This document shows positions 37,568 through 49,068 of a stretch of 64,000 nt of DNA, piece by piece. Numbering within the stretch: the stretch's first letter is position 1; the number at the start of each line of letters is the position of its first letter. The position numbers were made by a program, and so were the translations under genes. Source of the DNA: Aphelenchoides besseyi (lineage: Eukaryota; Nematoda; Chromadorea; Rhabditida; Aphelenchoididae); contig JAMPIQ010000003.1 in the NCBI GenBank assembly GCA_024699855.1, forward strand, positions 2,356,001 through 2,420,000, written 5' to 3'. The notes below the pieces were generated by a model that saw only the letters and a list, made by a program, of their open reading frames with translations, was not told the DNA's origin and did no database searches.

Positions 37568-38764
37568 AAAAATGTTGACTTTTTGAACGACCGCAAAAGG
37601 GCTTTTTTTTCGGTATGTTTTTGTAGACGATGATCAGAATTTTATTTGAGATTTGGAATCTGGAAGAATTTTTGGTCAGGGCTTTTTTTTTTCGGGAAGC
37701 TCATTGTGACGGGAAGTATTTTATTGGGGTGTGGTTTTTAGTTATAGAGGTGACAAGACGGTCGCGTCGCTCCCGTCTTTTGCCGTTAGTGGCGTTGGGT
37801 TGGAGGGGAGTTGGAGTTGGAGTTGATAAAGTTGACTACCTGGCGTTTGGGGCCTTCAGCCCGAAAAGTGCAAGACCAACGACTGCTTTGCCAACAAAAA
37901 CACTCAAAAATCCACAGGCTGTCACTCTCCAAATGGCTCAAAAGACTCCTCCACGATCGCCCTTCGGTCGATCGTTCCCCCGCTTTCTCCCTTTGGATCG
38001 CTCCGGGTTTTGAGGATACGATTCCTCGGATTCAGAGGCTGTCATTCACCGAATAGCTCAAAAGACTCCTCCACGTTTTATTGTGGTGTGGTTCAATTAT
38101 GGGAGTGATCGAAAACAGATTATCAATGTACGTCACCGAAGCCGCATTGGAAATACTCCAAACTCAGTGAATTCAGTAGACATATTCGTTTATCATACAT
38201 TTTATCGAGCGCAAATCACCATCCTGAGTATTAACCAATGAGCTGAAACAACAAAAGAAGTCAGTCCAACAACCTACAAAACCACATGAACTCGACTTCC
38301 ATAGCGAAATCAACACTCACTCCAGGACTATGAACCCGAAATTAAATAGCGACGCCAAATCTTTGCACCCGATGGTAGCAATCTTTAGGAAACAAACGAT
38401 TAGAACTGATTGTGATAACCTTGCGCGCCAACAACCAATTAATCGAAAATCATATACGCTAAGTTAACAAATCAACATTTACGTACTTAAGTAGCGAACC
38501 AAAACCTCAGTTCGTTGATCATCACAATACGAATCTTCAATCGACAACCTTCAACACAACAACCTCAAAGTTCAAACTTCACGGCAATTTTAGATATAAA
38601 GAAATATGCGAAAGTATCGATATTCAAATTATGAACCGTAAAGTAGCGATATGTACACTGTAATACACTGTAAGAATTGAATATACACTGTAAGAATTGA
38701 ATAGAATCAAAAACTACTCAGCCATACACTAAAACAATCAATTCCCTGACTGTGCACAATCAAA

Positions 38765-38831
38765 TGTCAGCGGGCGGGATCGAACTTTCGACCCCCGGCG
38801 CCAAAAATCCGGCGCACTCACCACTCGGCCA
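38765..38831 (-). ncRNA. tRNA-like module, copy 2
   Basis: Identical to copy 1 over both boxes; the 3' neighbour (minus 5' flank) lacks one T in the run before GAACGACC. Confidence 0.55.
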
Positions 38832-40042
38832 AAAAATGTTGACTTTTGAACGACCGCAAAAGGTGCATTTTTTCGGTATGTTTTTGTAGACGATGATCAG
38901 AATTTTATTTGAAATTTGGAATCTGGAAGAAAAGTTGCTGGGAGAGTTGTTTTTTTTGGGAGCTCATTGTGGCGGGAAGTATTTTATTGGGGTGTGGTTT
39001 AGTTATAGAGGTGACAAGACGGTCGCGTCGCTCCCGTCTTTTGCCGTTAGTGGCGTTGGGTTGGAGGGGAGTTGGAGTTGATAAAGTTGACTACCTGGCG
39101 TTTGGGGCCTTCAGCCCGAAAAGTGCAAGACCAACGACTGCTTTGCTAACAAAAACACTCAAAATCCACAGGCTGTCACTCTCCAAATGGCTCAAAAGAC
39201 TCCTCCACGATCGCCCTTCGGTCGATCGTTCCCCCGCTTTTTCGTCCCTTTGGATCGCTCCGGGTTTTGAGGATACGATTCCTCGGATTCAGAGGCTGTC
39301 ATTCACCGAATAGCTCAAAAGACTCCTCCACGTTTTATTGTGGTGTGGTTCAATTATGGGAGTGATCGAAAACAGATTATCAATGTACGTCACCGAAGCC
39401 GCATTGGAAATACTCCAAACTCAGTGAATTCAGTAGACATATTCGTTTATCATACATTTTATCGAGCGCAAATCACCATCCTGAGTATTAACCAATGAGC
39501 TGAAACAACAAAAGAAGTCAATCCAACAACCTACAAAACCACATGAACTCGACTTCCATAGCGAAATCAACACTCACTCCAGGACGATGAACCCAAAATT
39601 AAATAGCGACGCCAAATCTTTGCACCCAATGGTAGCAATCTTTAGGAAACAAACGATTAGAACTGATTGTGTTAACCTTGCGCGTCAACAATCAATTAAT
39701 CGAAAATCATATACGCTAAGTTAACAAATCAACATTTACGCACTTAAGTAGCGAACCGAAACCTCAGTTCGTTGATCATCACAATACGAATCTTCAATCG
39801 ACAACCTTCAACACAACAACCTCAAAGTTCAAACTTCACGGCAATTTTAGATATAAAGAAAAATATGCGAAAGTAGCGATATTCAAATTATGGACCGTAA
39901 AGTGGCGACATGTATACTATAATACACTGTAAGAACCGAATATAGGCTGTAAGAATTGAATAACACTGTAAGAATTGAATAGAATCAAAAACTACTCAGC
40001 CATACACTCAAACAATCAATTCCCCCACTGTGCACAATCAAA

Positions 40043-40109
40043 TGTCAGCGAGCGGGATCGAACTTTCGACCCCCGGCGCCAAAAATCCGGCGCACTCACC
40101 ACTCGGCCA
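40043..40109 (-). ncRNA. tRNA-like module, copy 3
   Basis: Carries CAGCGAGCGGG instead of CAGCGGGCGGG just beyond the B box, a variant shared with copy 6 of the second array; boxes unchanged. Confidence 0.55.
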
Positions 40110-41321
40110 AAAAATGTTGAGTTTTGAACGACCGCAAAAGGGGCATTTTTACGGTATGTTTTTGTAGACGATGATCGGAATTTTATTTGAAATTTGGAAT
40201 CTGGAAGAAAAGTTGCTGGGAGAGTTGTTTTTTTTAGAGAATTTTGACGGAGGGAAGTATTTTATTTTGGTGTGGTTTAGTTATAGAGGTGACAAGACGG
40301 TCGCGTCGCTCCCGTCTTTTGCCGTTAGTGGCGTTGGGTTGGAGGGGAGTTGGAGTTCATAAAGTTGACTACCTGGCGTTTGGGGCCTTCAGCCCGAAAA
40401 GTGCAAGACCAACGACTGCTTTGCCAACAAAAACACTCAAAATCCACAGGCTGTCACTCTCCAAATGGCTTAAAAGACTCCTCCACGATCGCCCTTCGGT
40501 CGATCGTTCCCCCGCTTTTTCGTCCCTTTGGATCGCTCCGGGTTTTGAGGATACGATTCCTCGGATTCAGAGGCTGTCATTCACCGAATAGCTCAAAAGA
40601 CTCCTCCACGTTTTATTGTGGTGTGGTTCAATTATGGGAGTGATCGAAAACAGATTATCAATGTACGTCACCGAAGCCGCATTGGAAATACTCCAAACTC
40701 AGTGAATTCAGTAGACATATTCGTTTATCATACATTTTATCGAGCGCAAATCACCATCCTGAGTATTAACCAATGAGCTGAAACAACAAAAGAAGTCAAT
40801 CCAACAACCTACAAAACCACATGAACTCGACTTCCATAGCGAAATCAACACTCACTCCAGGACGATGAACCCAAAATTAAATAGCGACGCCAAATCTTTG
40901 CACCCGATGGTAGCAATCTTTAGGAAACAAACGATTAGAACTGATTGTGATAACCTTGCGCGCCAACAACCAATTAATCGAAAATCATATACGCTAAGTT
41001 AACAAATCAACATTTACGTACTTAAGTAGCGAACCAAAACCTCAGTTCGTTGATCATCACAATACGAATCTTCAATCGACAACCTTCAACACAACAACCT
41101 CAAAGTTCAAACTTCACGGCAATTTTAGATATAAAGAAAAATATGCGAAAGTAGCGATATTCAAATTATGGACCGTAAAGTGGCGACATGTATACTATAA
41201 TACACTGTAAGAACCGAATATAGGCTGTAAGAATTGAATATACACTGTAAGAATTGAATAGAATCAAAAACTACTCAGCCATACACTCAAACAATCAATT
41301 CCCCCACTGTGCACAATCAAA

Positions 41322-41388
41322 TGTCAGCGGGCGGGATCGAACTTTCGACCCCCGGCGCCAAAAATCCGGCGCACTCACCACTCGGCCA
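41322..41388 (-). ncRNA. tRNA-like module, copy 4
   Basis: Last complete module of array 1; sequence as copy 1. The Helitron region begins 330 bp further on. Confidence 0.55.
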
Positions 41389-41722
41389 AAAAATGTTGAC
41401 TTTTGAACGACCGCAAAAGGGGCATTTTTTTCGGTATGTTTTTTGTAGACGATGATCAGAATTTTATTTGAAATTTGGAATCTGGAAGAAAAAGTTGCTG
41501 GGAGAGTTTTTTTTTTTTTGGGAGCTCATTGTGGCGGGAAGTATTTTATTTTGGTGTGGTTTTTAGTTATAGAGGTGACAAGACGGTCGCTTCGCTCCCG
41601 TCTTTTGCCGTTAGTGGCGTTGGGTTAGTGGCGTTGGGTTTGTAGCGTGGGTTGGAGGGGAGTTGGAGTTCATAAAGTTGACTACCTGGCGTTTGGGGCC
41701 TTCAGCCCGAAAAGTGCAAGAC

Positions 41723-41989
41723 GGTCAACGGACTTTTGAATTGTGTTCGAAACAGTTTGATACGATAAGAATATTGAAGATGAGTTGGGAAGCGAAACAT
41801 AAAGTTATGAAAATAAACGGTTCGAGCAGAGTCCTAATCGGCTCAAAAATCGTTTGTAATGTAAGCGGATTGACTCTTAGTTGAAAAGCCACTTCACGTA
41901 CGCCAACGTGATCAATCCATCGAAGTGGTGCTTTCGTTTTGAAGGAAGAAAGCGTAAGAAACCTATTTGTGCCAAAGAATGAACGACAA
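41723..41989. other. Helitron 3' flank, no gene
   Basis: Unique sequence between the broken repeat unit and the helicase stop codon. On the minus strand this would contain the Helitron 3' end. An inverted pair CCACTTC...GAAGTGG at about 41887-41925 could be the terminal hairpin, but I could not fix a CTRR end. Confidence 0.35.
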
Positions 41990-43498
41990 TTAAACATCCA
42001 TTGAATCGTCGTCATCGGCTGTCGGATTGGCCGGTGGATTGACGGGAGCAGTTGTGGTAACGACGTTGGAGTTAACTGCGTTCGCGTCAGCTTCCAATTG
42101 TGTCACGAATTTCGTGACTTCCGGATTGACAACATTCAACATGAACTTGCTTTGCTGCTGTTGTGCTTTGGGATCGGTTTGCACATTATCCGGGTTGAAA
42201 ATGTAGATGTCAGATGCGCGACGAACACGCGACAAAGCCACATACAACTGGCCGTGCGCAAAGACCGGCGAGTTCAAATACAACCCGATTCGCTCCATTG
42301 TTTGGCCCTGGGCTTTGTTGATGGTCATTGCGAATGCCAATTTCAAAGGAAATTGGACACGACGAAAAGCCACCGTTTGGCGTTGATCGTAGTTGACTTT
42401 GCGATCGAAAACTCGACGAACAACGTCGATTTCTTCGCCAGTCATACCATCGGACTCGATGCGGCGAACAGTCACGACGTCCGGTTGCAAATCGGTGACA
42501 ACTGCCGGAGTGCCGTTGCAGAGTCGGTAGGAGGTGTCGATGTTCGAAATGAACATGACTTTTGCGCCGATCTTCAGCTTCAATTGCTGTTGAGCCAAGC
42601 CGGTCTCTTCGATTTGACCCAAATACTCGGTCATCGCGTCGACGGCCGAATCGTCCAACGGATCGATGGCATTCTCGTCTTCGATCGTGTTGATGGCCTC
42701 GTAGACAATCGTTTGTCCGGGCAATTTTTTCAGCAACTCTTCGTTGATCGAGTTGACGGTCACATTCAACGGTGCAACAATCGCCGAGTTGGACGTGATG
42801 TTTCCGCTTTGCAAAAGTGCCGACGGAAACACTCGATCTTGGAGTTCCTGAAGATCGTTGACCAAATTGAAGTCCGACAAAGCAAGTACTGTCGAGTAGT
42901 AGTCGTTTTGTCGCACGATCGGTTTGTTGGCAATTCCGACGTCGCGCAAAAATGAGCGGAACCGAATCTGATTCGCGTCAGTTCGGTGGTTTTGACGCAG
43001 GCACAGGAATTTGATTGTACCCTTGTCATGCTCGGCAATCAGACTTTCGTCGAAGCCGGAAGCCACGTTTCCGTTTCGAACGATCGGCAGAATTTGTCGA
43101 AAGTCGCCGCCAAAAACGATCACCAATCGTCGTTTGACGTACGGACCTTGGCGAACGTCTTGAATCACACGTTTCATGTAATTGTAGACGTTTTGATGCA
43201 TTGCCGACGCTTCATCGATCAGAAGAAGTCCCCAGCGGCGAATCGCTTCGGCAGCCCGACAATGTTTGTTCATTCGTGATTCCGAGTCCGAAGCGAGGTC
43301 TGTTGGAATCATGAATCGGGAATGAACGGTTTGTCCTTGGAACAAAAGCGACGCGGCGATTCCCGTCGTTGCGCTAGCGGCAAATGGAATGCCGTGCTCA
43401 TTGCATTGTCGAATCAACTGATTGTACAATGTCGTCTTGCCAGTTCCACCTTCACCGTGTAAGAAGAACATTAACGGTGGCGGAATCGGGTTGGCCAT
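41990..43498 (-). pseudogene. Helitron PIF1-type DNA helicase domain
   Basis: 502 codons without a stop. Walker A is FLHGEGGTGKTTL near residues 12-24, Walker B LLLIDEASAM, then FGGDFRQILPIV, LRQNHRT, KLAFAMTINKAQGQTMERIG and GQLYVALSRVR: all superfamily 1B PIF1 motifs in order. It would unwind donor DNA during rolling-circle transposition. The N-terminal Met lies inside the previous frame: the preceding linker frame (43452-43790) runs over it in another phase, so a +1/-1 change near CCAAATGG at about 43500 is needed to join them. The end is a low-complexity Asp-rich tail (DDDDSMDV). By itself this ORF is fully open. Confidence 0.93.
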
Positions 43499-43800
43499 TT
43501 GGAAGTTCGGACTGTTGAATGGAGTGCCAGATCAGGTCGAAGGCTTGTTGCTGATCGGAACCCAAATTGACGTGCGGAATTTGATTGACGTCATGATAGC
43601 GCGTTTGATCGTCGCCGTCCAAAAAATCAACAGCCATTTCGCCGTGAAATTCCGGATTGAATGCAGTGACCGTTCCATCCGGTTGTGGCAAATCGAAATC
43701 ACTCAAAGTGAAATCTCGATTATTCAAATGCCATTCCAAAATTCGCAACGCGATTTGTTCGGCTCGTTGTTCGCGCATACTGTCACTCAAATGTGCGAAA
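43452..43800 (-). pseudogene. Helitron linker segment between Rep and helicase
   Basis: A frame of about 112 codons (MSDSMREQRAEQIALRILEW, then FTLSDFDLPQPDG) that is normally continuous with Rep upstream and with the helicase downstream in Helitron proteins. It overlaps both in different phases. The break to Rep falls in a TTTTT run (CGTTTTTCGCAC, about 43797), where one extra T restores the frame. Confidence 0.85.
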
Positions 43801-46800
43801 AACGATTTCCGAGTGGTGGTCGCATGAACGGCAGGTAATCAAAGTACAGTTGGCGTGGACTTTGCAACAACTCGGCGCCGTTAATCAAAACCTGCGCGAA
43901 AAGGAAAATGAATCGACGAATTGGATGACCGGCACGTTGATCGAGTGCGTTTCTCCAAATCAAATCCGATTCCATTAGACCCATTTGTTGGGCCGCGGTG
44001 ACGAAGTCTAATTCGCCGAAACCGTTCGGATCGAATTGACGGTAAGTGATTCCGTTCACTGTCGCCAACTGTTCGAAGTTTTGAACGCACTTCATTCGTA
44101 AAACAATTGTTCGCAGAGCCAACAATTGACGATTTTTGACATTCACTTCATAGATTGCAACTACACGTTTACGTTTCAATTGCAATTTCTTGAATGTACG
44201 TTTACGCTTATCGTAGTTGTACTCGTAGTGGAAGTCTTTGTACGTCAAATCGGCCGTCTCATTCGGATTTTCACGGCAGAATTTCATGTATGCTGTGAAA
44301 CGCGAATGGACTTCGCTTGTCGAGTTGGCGCGACGAACAATGTCTTCGGCCCGATCGCCATTTGCGACAATCAAATACGATTCGTTCGGCAAATGGACTC
44401 CAATCATGATCACAACATGAGAGAAGTAGAACGGGCCTTTCGACAGCAGATTCATAACTGCTTCGTAATCACTACAATACATCAACGACATTTGATATCG
44501 TGCTTCATTGTAGTTGACCGTTTTATCATCGTTGATTTCGATGAACGGATTGTTTTGAGCGCCTTTGCTCACAACTTCAATGAACGCCGTCGACATCTGT
44601 CCTTTCATGATGTATTTGATCGCGTAGCCGGTGGTGTTTCGCGTGACCACCGCTTCCAGATTGGCGTGTCCGTTCCACGTTTTCAATCCATAAGGATTGT
44701 AGGGAACGACGTCTTTGTCCGTCAAAACTTTTCCACCCTTTTTCGGGACTGTGAAAGAACCCAAATTGGCGGGCAAACGTGCATACTGAATGAATCCGTA
44801 ATGCACTTGTGTGGTCAGTGATTCAGGCATCGGAAAACGGCGTTTGCACGGTGTTTTCGTTGGATTGACCGGATCTCGACAAACGCTTTTCTCATTACAA
44901 TCGTGGAGCATAAATGAAGCTACCAGGTCGTAAAGGCGTTTGTCGATCTTTGGATCGGGAATTCGTGCCGAAATGAATTGATTGACGAATTCGGCGGTTG
45001 TTTCCTGTTCGTTCTTATCGATCCAAACCAAAATGTGGGCGTGTGGATTGCCACGCTTTTGGAATTCGATCGAAAGCAGTGAAGCAGCAAACTTCCCGAA
45101 GATGCCTTCACTTTGTTGACCGTACTGAGTTTTCCGGTAATTCGTGCCACGAATCTCGTGCATCAACATGTTCAACTTGATGATGAAGATCCGCGTCAAA
45201 GTGAAGGAGTCCGTTTCCGGATCGGTGCCAAGCATTCGGCATGAGGCAATATGATCGGGCCAATTTTTGTTTGCGGTGACCGTGTAGAAGAACGTCGGTG
45301 CACCGAGTTCGTGGGCCATTGCCATTCCTTTCGCGTAAGCACGCTGATTGTATTGCCACGACAATTTGTGATGGGGCGGGAATCGGTAAATTTTGCCCAA
45401 TTGATGACCGGGCAATCGTTCGCGCAAAATCTTGTCGTAGTGAGTAATCACGTACTGACACGAAACGATTCGTTGATTTTGTGGAACTTTGAAATTGTAC
45501 CAATCAACTTCCCGACGAACAACCTCGTGGTGGTTCTTGATCAAAAGAATTCGACCGGGTTTTCCGGTGCTCCAAATTCGATGGATCATTTTGTCCGATT
45601 TGCGATGTTGCATTCGATACAACGTTTGTTCGCGGATCGACGCATACATACGTTGACCTTTTCGAGTGACCGGATTGTTGTGGTCGATCTCTTCAGGTTC
45701 GATGTCTTTCGCATCCAAATCCTCAGCATCCGACTCACAATCCTCATCAAATCCAATTTCCAGAGCATCGTCCATTGGATTTGGCGAATCGCCGGTATCG
45801 GCTTTTTGTGGTGCCGCTTGGAGTTTCAAGTCCATCGTGTACCACAGCTCACCGTATGGAAACACAATCGGGTTCATGATTGCATCGAGTTGAGGCAAAT
45901 GAGTCATGAACACCGGCGATTTTTTCATTCGCGGATGCAACCAAACACCTTTGGGAATGTCCGGTACTGGCACGTTGCGATCTCGCGGTGTGAACAGAAC
46001 CGCAACTTCCGGCGCTTCGGGAGCGTTCTGTTGACGTTCGTGCAACTGCGGATCGCGCAAATGATTGGGAGCTTGGCGTTCATCAATGAAGCTCACAATG
46101 TAGCGCGGAAACGCAATTCCGTCCGCCATGAGTTCATTGATACGTTCCATGCACATTTTATAGCCCTTTGCTATTTGATTATGGTCGGTTAGGAAAGCAA
46201 TCCATTTTGTGAGGAATGCGTTCCGATAGCGAATGTCCAGTCGTTTATAGACTGGATTATTGCGCATATTCTCCATGATCATATCCGGAGCTTCGAGCGT
46301 GTACTGCTGACCGAAAATTCGAACGGCATCAGCTCGTGACTGAATGTACGAAAGATTATTCTGTACAATGCCGTTGATCAGTTGAACCGGTGCTCCGGCA
46401 ACTCCACTATCGCGTTTTTGAAACGATCGTGAACCAAATGCGGTCAAATTATTGATTTCGGGAATGTGGGCTTGAAACCATTTTGACATTTCACGCTCAT
46501 ACGCATTGTTTTGGTTCTGATTGAATTTGCCAATGTACAGTAGGCGTTCCATCCAATCCGGATAGCGACGAAACTCGGGCATTTCAATCGTACCATTCGC
46601 ACAACACTTTGAACTGTTTTCGGCGTGAAACAAAAACGCCCTACAGTACTTGCACTCGTAAACCGGCAATCCGACGTCATAAGCGTTCGTGATTGCTTTA
46701 CGACAAATCGCCGCAGCACACGCCAATGTCGGTCGACCGCGAGATCGATTGGGCAATGGTGGAAACGAACGTTTCGGCAAATTCTGCATGACTCGCAGTC

Positions 46801-47455
46801 CACTTCGCAAATTTCTTGATCGACCGACGATTTCGGGATCGAGTCGCGGGCTTGGACCGTCGGGCAACTTTTTCGACTTGTGTGTTATTGATTGAATCAA
46901 ATTCAACTTTTTGGCCTTTGATTCTTCGTCTGAATCAATTGGATTGCTGATTGAACTCAATGACGCGAACGATTTGTTCAATTCGTCCATTTCTTTATCC
47001 TCATCAGCTTGAACAACTCCATGGACTTCCAACTCAGCAAATGTGAGTGGCATTTTTTGTTGACTCGGAGCGCGAGTTTGTTGTTCGATTTCATCATCTT
47101 GAAATTGGAAATCCAATAATGCGGCGTCAAAATCGGCTTCTTTGTGATTCCAGTGGTCGACAAAATCAGTTTTATCATTCGCTTCAGTTCCAGACATCGA
47201 GTCTTTGTCACTGTGCGAATCACTGTTGACCTCATGAACTACAGGCAACTCGTTGATCGGCACAGCAAAAGGCGAATTATCAAAGAGAACCAAAAGTTGC
47301 TCTTTCAGCCATCGACGACGCTGTTCACCGTCCAGATTGTTGCGCGAAAAAAATTTGGTCTTTGCTTTTTGGTTGTTCAAAAAGTCAATTGTGTTATAGG
47401 CGGCGAACGCTGCACAACTATGACCGTCGGTTTGCGGGTCCGAATATTGACTGAT
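43787..47455 (-). pseudogene. Helitron Rep (HUH endonuclease) region
   Basis: About 1200 codons open from 47455 to the stop at 43787. A Cys cluster (YECKYCRAFLFHAE...SKCCANG, near residue 245 counted from 47380) is the zinc-finger-like part common before Rep. The HUH metal-binding motif is KRGNPHAHILVWIDKN (45015-45060, near residue 778). The two-tyrosine motif is GYAIKYIMKG (44600-44630, near residue 920), with Tyr four apart. This enzyme would nick and join DNA ends in rolling-circle transposition. The catalytic residues are all present, so loss of activity, if real, is due to the frame breaks around it. The fragment at 5465-5855 derives from a relative of this part. Confidence 0.92.
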
Positions 47456-47850
47456 ATCGCGGGTGTATGTTCGACAATGTGACGAACATTTGCGAGTGGA
47501 CGAAAAACGTTCAGATCAATCAACGCCAAACGGCTTTCGTACTGAGTCGAATCCGATAATTCGGTAAACGAATCGCAATAGAAAAGAACCTCCGTTTGAG
47601 AACCGTTGTCGTAATGAAAAATCGTCATAATGAAATGATTTCCGGTAAAAATTGGAGCCACCAAATACTCGAGTGGTTTGTTTCGTGGTGCCGCAATTAG
47701 AAAACTGAGTGGATTGTTGCCAGCAGCGCCTAATTGTTGTCGACTTTGCTCGTTCCAAAACGATAAGTCCAAGTAGCCGATTGCTCGACTATCGTTCTTG
47801 ATATAGTTCAAAATACAAAAAAGTAATCACTTCGCCTTGAAGATATTGCG
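47380..47850 (-). pseudogene. Ulp1/C48-like cysteine peptidase module of the Helitron
   Basis: After DLPQYLQGEVITF, resembling the WLxDxxI start of Ulp1 peptidases, the frame changes in a T6 run and continues NYIKNDSRAIGYLDLSFWNE. VAPIFTGNHFIMTIFHYDN has the catalytic His, and VLFYCDSFTE the catalytic Asp. Then after a second break (ACACCCGCG, about 47455) comes DPQTDGHSCAAFAAYNTIDF, matching the Q...DC motif with the nucleophilic Cys. Order His, Asp, Gln, Cys and spacing fit family C48 (SUMO/adenain-like peptidases). It precedes Rep in the same reading direction, so it probably was part of one polyprotein. Function could be self-processing or host deSUMOylation; both are inference. Confidence 0.75.
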
Positions 47851-48669
47851 GTAGGTCAATATCATTGACAAAATCTAACGGCAAAATGGGATTGTATCGA
47901 CATTTATTGTAATGAAGCTCAATATACTTTTCACGCAAAACATCTTTGACTTCAACAGCAGTTGTTTGATAATCGGTTGTCGTGTAGCGCTCGAAATCTT
48001 TGTCAATTGCCTTTTCTGGTTCTTGTTCTTCCGCCGATTCAGAATCGTGTGCTGACTCGATTGGGAAGTCAGTTTTCGGTTTTTTTTTTTCGGTCGTCCT
48101 GGACCTCCACGGCGTTTTTTGGGTGGTCGACCTTTCGGTTTTCCTGTGGGGCGGTTCGAACGTTGAGTGTCAATTTTTGGCCGTTTAACACCACCACCAC
48201 CACGCAAACTGTTTCCTTTAAAAGGTAGTGCCGTTTGATTTCCCTTTCCAAAAGGTACTCGCAGCAGCTTTCCCTTTCCATTAGGTACTCGCAGCAGCTT
48301 TCCCTTTCCATTAGGTACTCGCAGCAGCTTTCCCTTTCCATTAGGTACTCGCAGCAGCTTTCCCTTTCCATTAGGTACTCGCAGTGGCTTTCCCTTTCCA
48401 TTAGGTACTCGCAGTGGCTTTCCCTTTCCAAAAGGTACTCGCAGCAGCTTTCCCTTTCCATTAGGTACTCGCAGTGGCTTTCCCTTTCCAAAAGGTACTC
48501 GCAGCAGCTTTCCCTTTCCATTAGGTACTCGCAGCAGCTTTCCCTTTTTCATAGGTACTTGCCGCAAATTTTGCGGTAACTCTAACCACAACATTTGCCG
48601 CTCACTCCAAATGTTATGGTCCTCGGCATCGGAGCCCGAGGCGCTCAAATCGCTGAATTGCGAGTTCAT
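47843..48669 (-). pseudogene. Helitron N-terminal module: decapeptide repeats, AT-hooks, acidic linker
   Basis: Starts at ATG 48669 (MNSQFSDLSASGSDAED). Residues about 35-144 are eleven decapeptide repeats of the form GK[LP]LRVP[NF]GK. Then a Gly-rich run and a basic stretch with AT-hook-like cores (KGRPPKKRR and GPGRPKKK, near residue 180). An 11-A homopolymer (about 48080-48090) breaks the frame. In the next frame the protein continues with an acidic linker (SAHDSESAEEQEPEKAIDKD) and KDVLREKYIELHYNKCRYN leading into the peptidase. DNA binding through the AT-hooks and basic repeats is inferred. Not seen in typical Helitrons I know. Confidence 0.75.
48238..48566 (-). repeat. 30-bp minisatellite inside the Helitron gene
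   Basis: Nearly eleven copies of a 30-bp unit, perfectly in register, differing at just two sites (CCAAAA/CCATTA and CAGCAGC/CAGTGGC). The unit length is a multiple of three, so the minus-strand frame stays open, and the plus strand is open as well (RYSQQLSLSI repeats). Confidence 0.95.
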
Positions 48670-49068
48670 TTTCTCTGAAAAATAACAATGAAAACGATAA
48701 AAGGAAAGAATCGCCACGACAACTCGAGTAGAAGAATTCACGTCACGATTGATAATTCGCACGCGCCAAACTAAGGATCGAAACGCGGGATCGGGAAAAG
48801 CGCAGATTTGCGCGAAATGAAGAGGTCGAACAACGTACTGAACGATCAAAAGGCCATTGGTAAATGAGTTGGCATTTAAGATCGAAGCAGAAAATCAAAG
48901 ATTCCCCGCCTCTTACGATCGCGTTTGTTTTCGTTTGTTCTCTTTGAAGTTGCCGAAAGGCATTCGTTCGTTTCATACAAATGGCCAATAACCAACAATA
49001 ATTTAAGTTTATTGAATACCAAATAAAAACAACATTAAATACCAAAGAAACAACAATTACACTAATCA

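Larger units (their letters stand above)
36471..41722 (+). repeat. tandem array 1 of a ~1.27-kb repeat (4.1 units)
   Basis: Units begin at 36471, 37752, 39013, 40291 and 41577 (GACAAGACGG...). Spacings are 1281, 1261, 1278 and 1286 bp; the fifth unit is cut after about 145 bp. The copies differ by few substitutions and short indels. Each unit contains, in order, a GC-rich 5' part with open frames, a duplicated CTCAAAAGACTCCTCCAC motif, a palindromic CGATCGCCCTTCGGTCGATCG hairpin, an A/T-rich middle, short tandem CACTGTAAGAATTGAATA subrepeats and a tRNA-like module on the minus strand. The frames are conserved only because the copies are recent; no protein family is recognised. Confidence 0.95.
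41990..48669 (-). mobile_element. large Helitron with peptidase, Rep and PIF1 helicase modules
   Basis: About 6.7 kb of coding sequence on the minus strand lies between two arrays of the 1.27-kb repeat. In transcription order it holds a repeat/AT-hook module, a Ulp1-like cysteine peptidase, a zinc-binding and HUH Rep region, and a PIF1-type helicase. This is the RepHel architecture of Helitrons (rolling-circle DNA transposons), extended at the N-terminus. At least five single-base frame changes interrupt it. The exact termini (5' TC, 3' hairpin and CTRR) were not found. Confidence 0.93.

Noticed and set aside
42098..46192. Long plus-strand frames opposite the Helitron (42098-42955, 44126-44821, 45251-46192)
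   Set aside because: They are antisense shadows of the Rep and helicase frames, made possible by codon bias; the minus-strand frames carry all motifs.
48235..48579. Repeat array as a CRISPR
   Set aside because: The 30-bp units are contiguous with no spacers; it is a coding minisatellite in a eukaryotic transposon.
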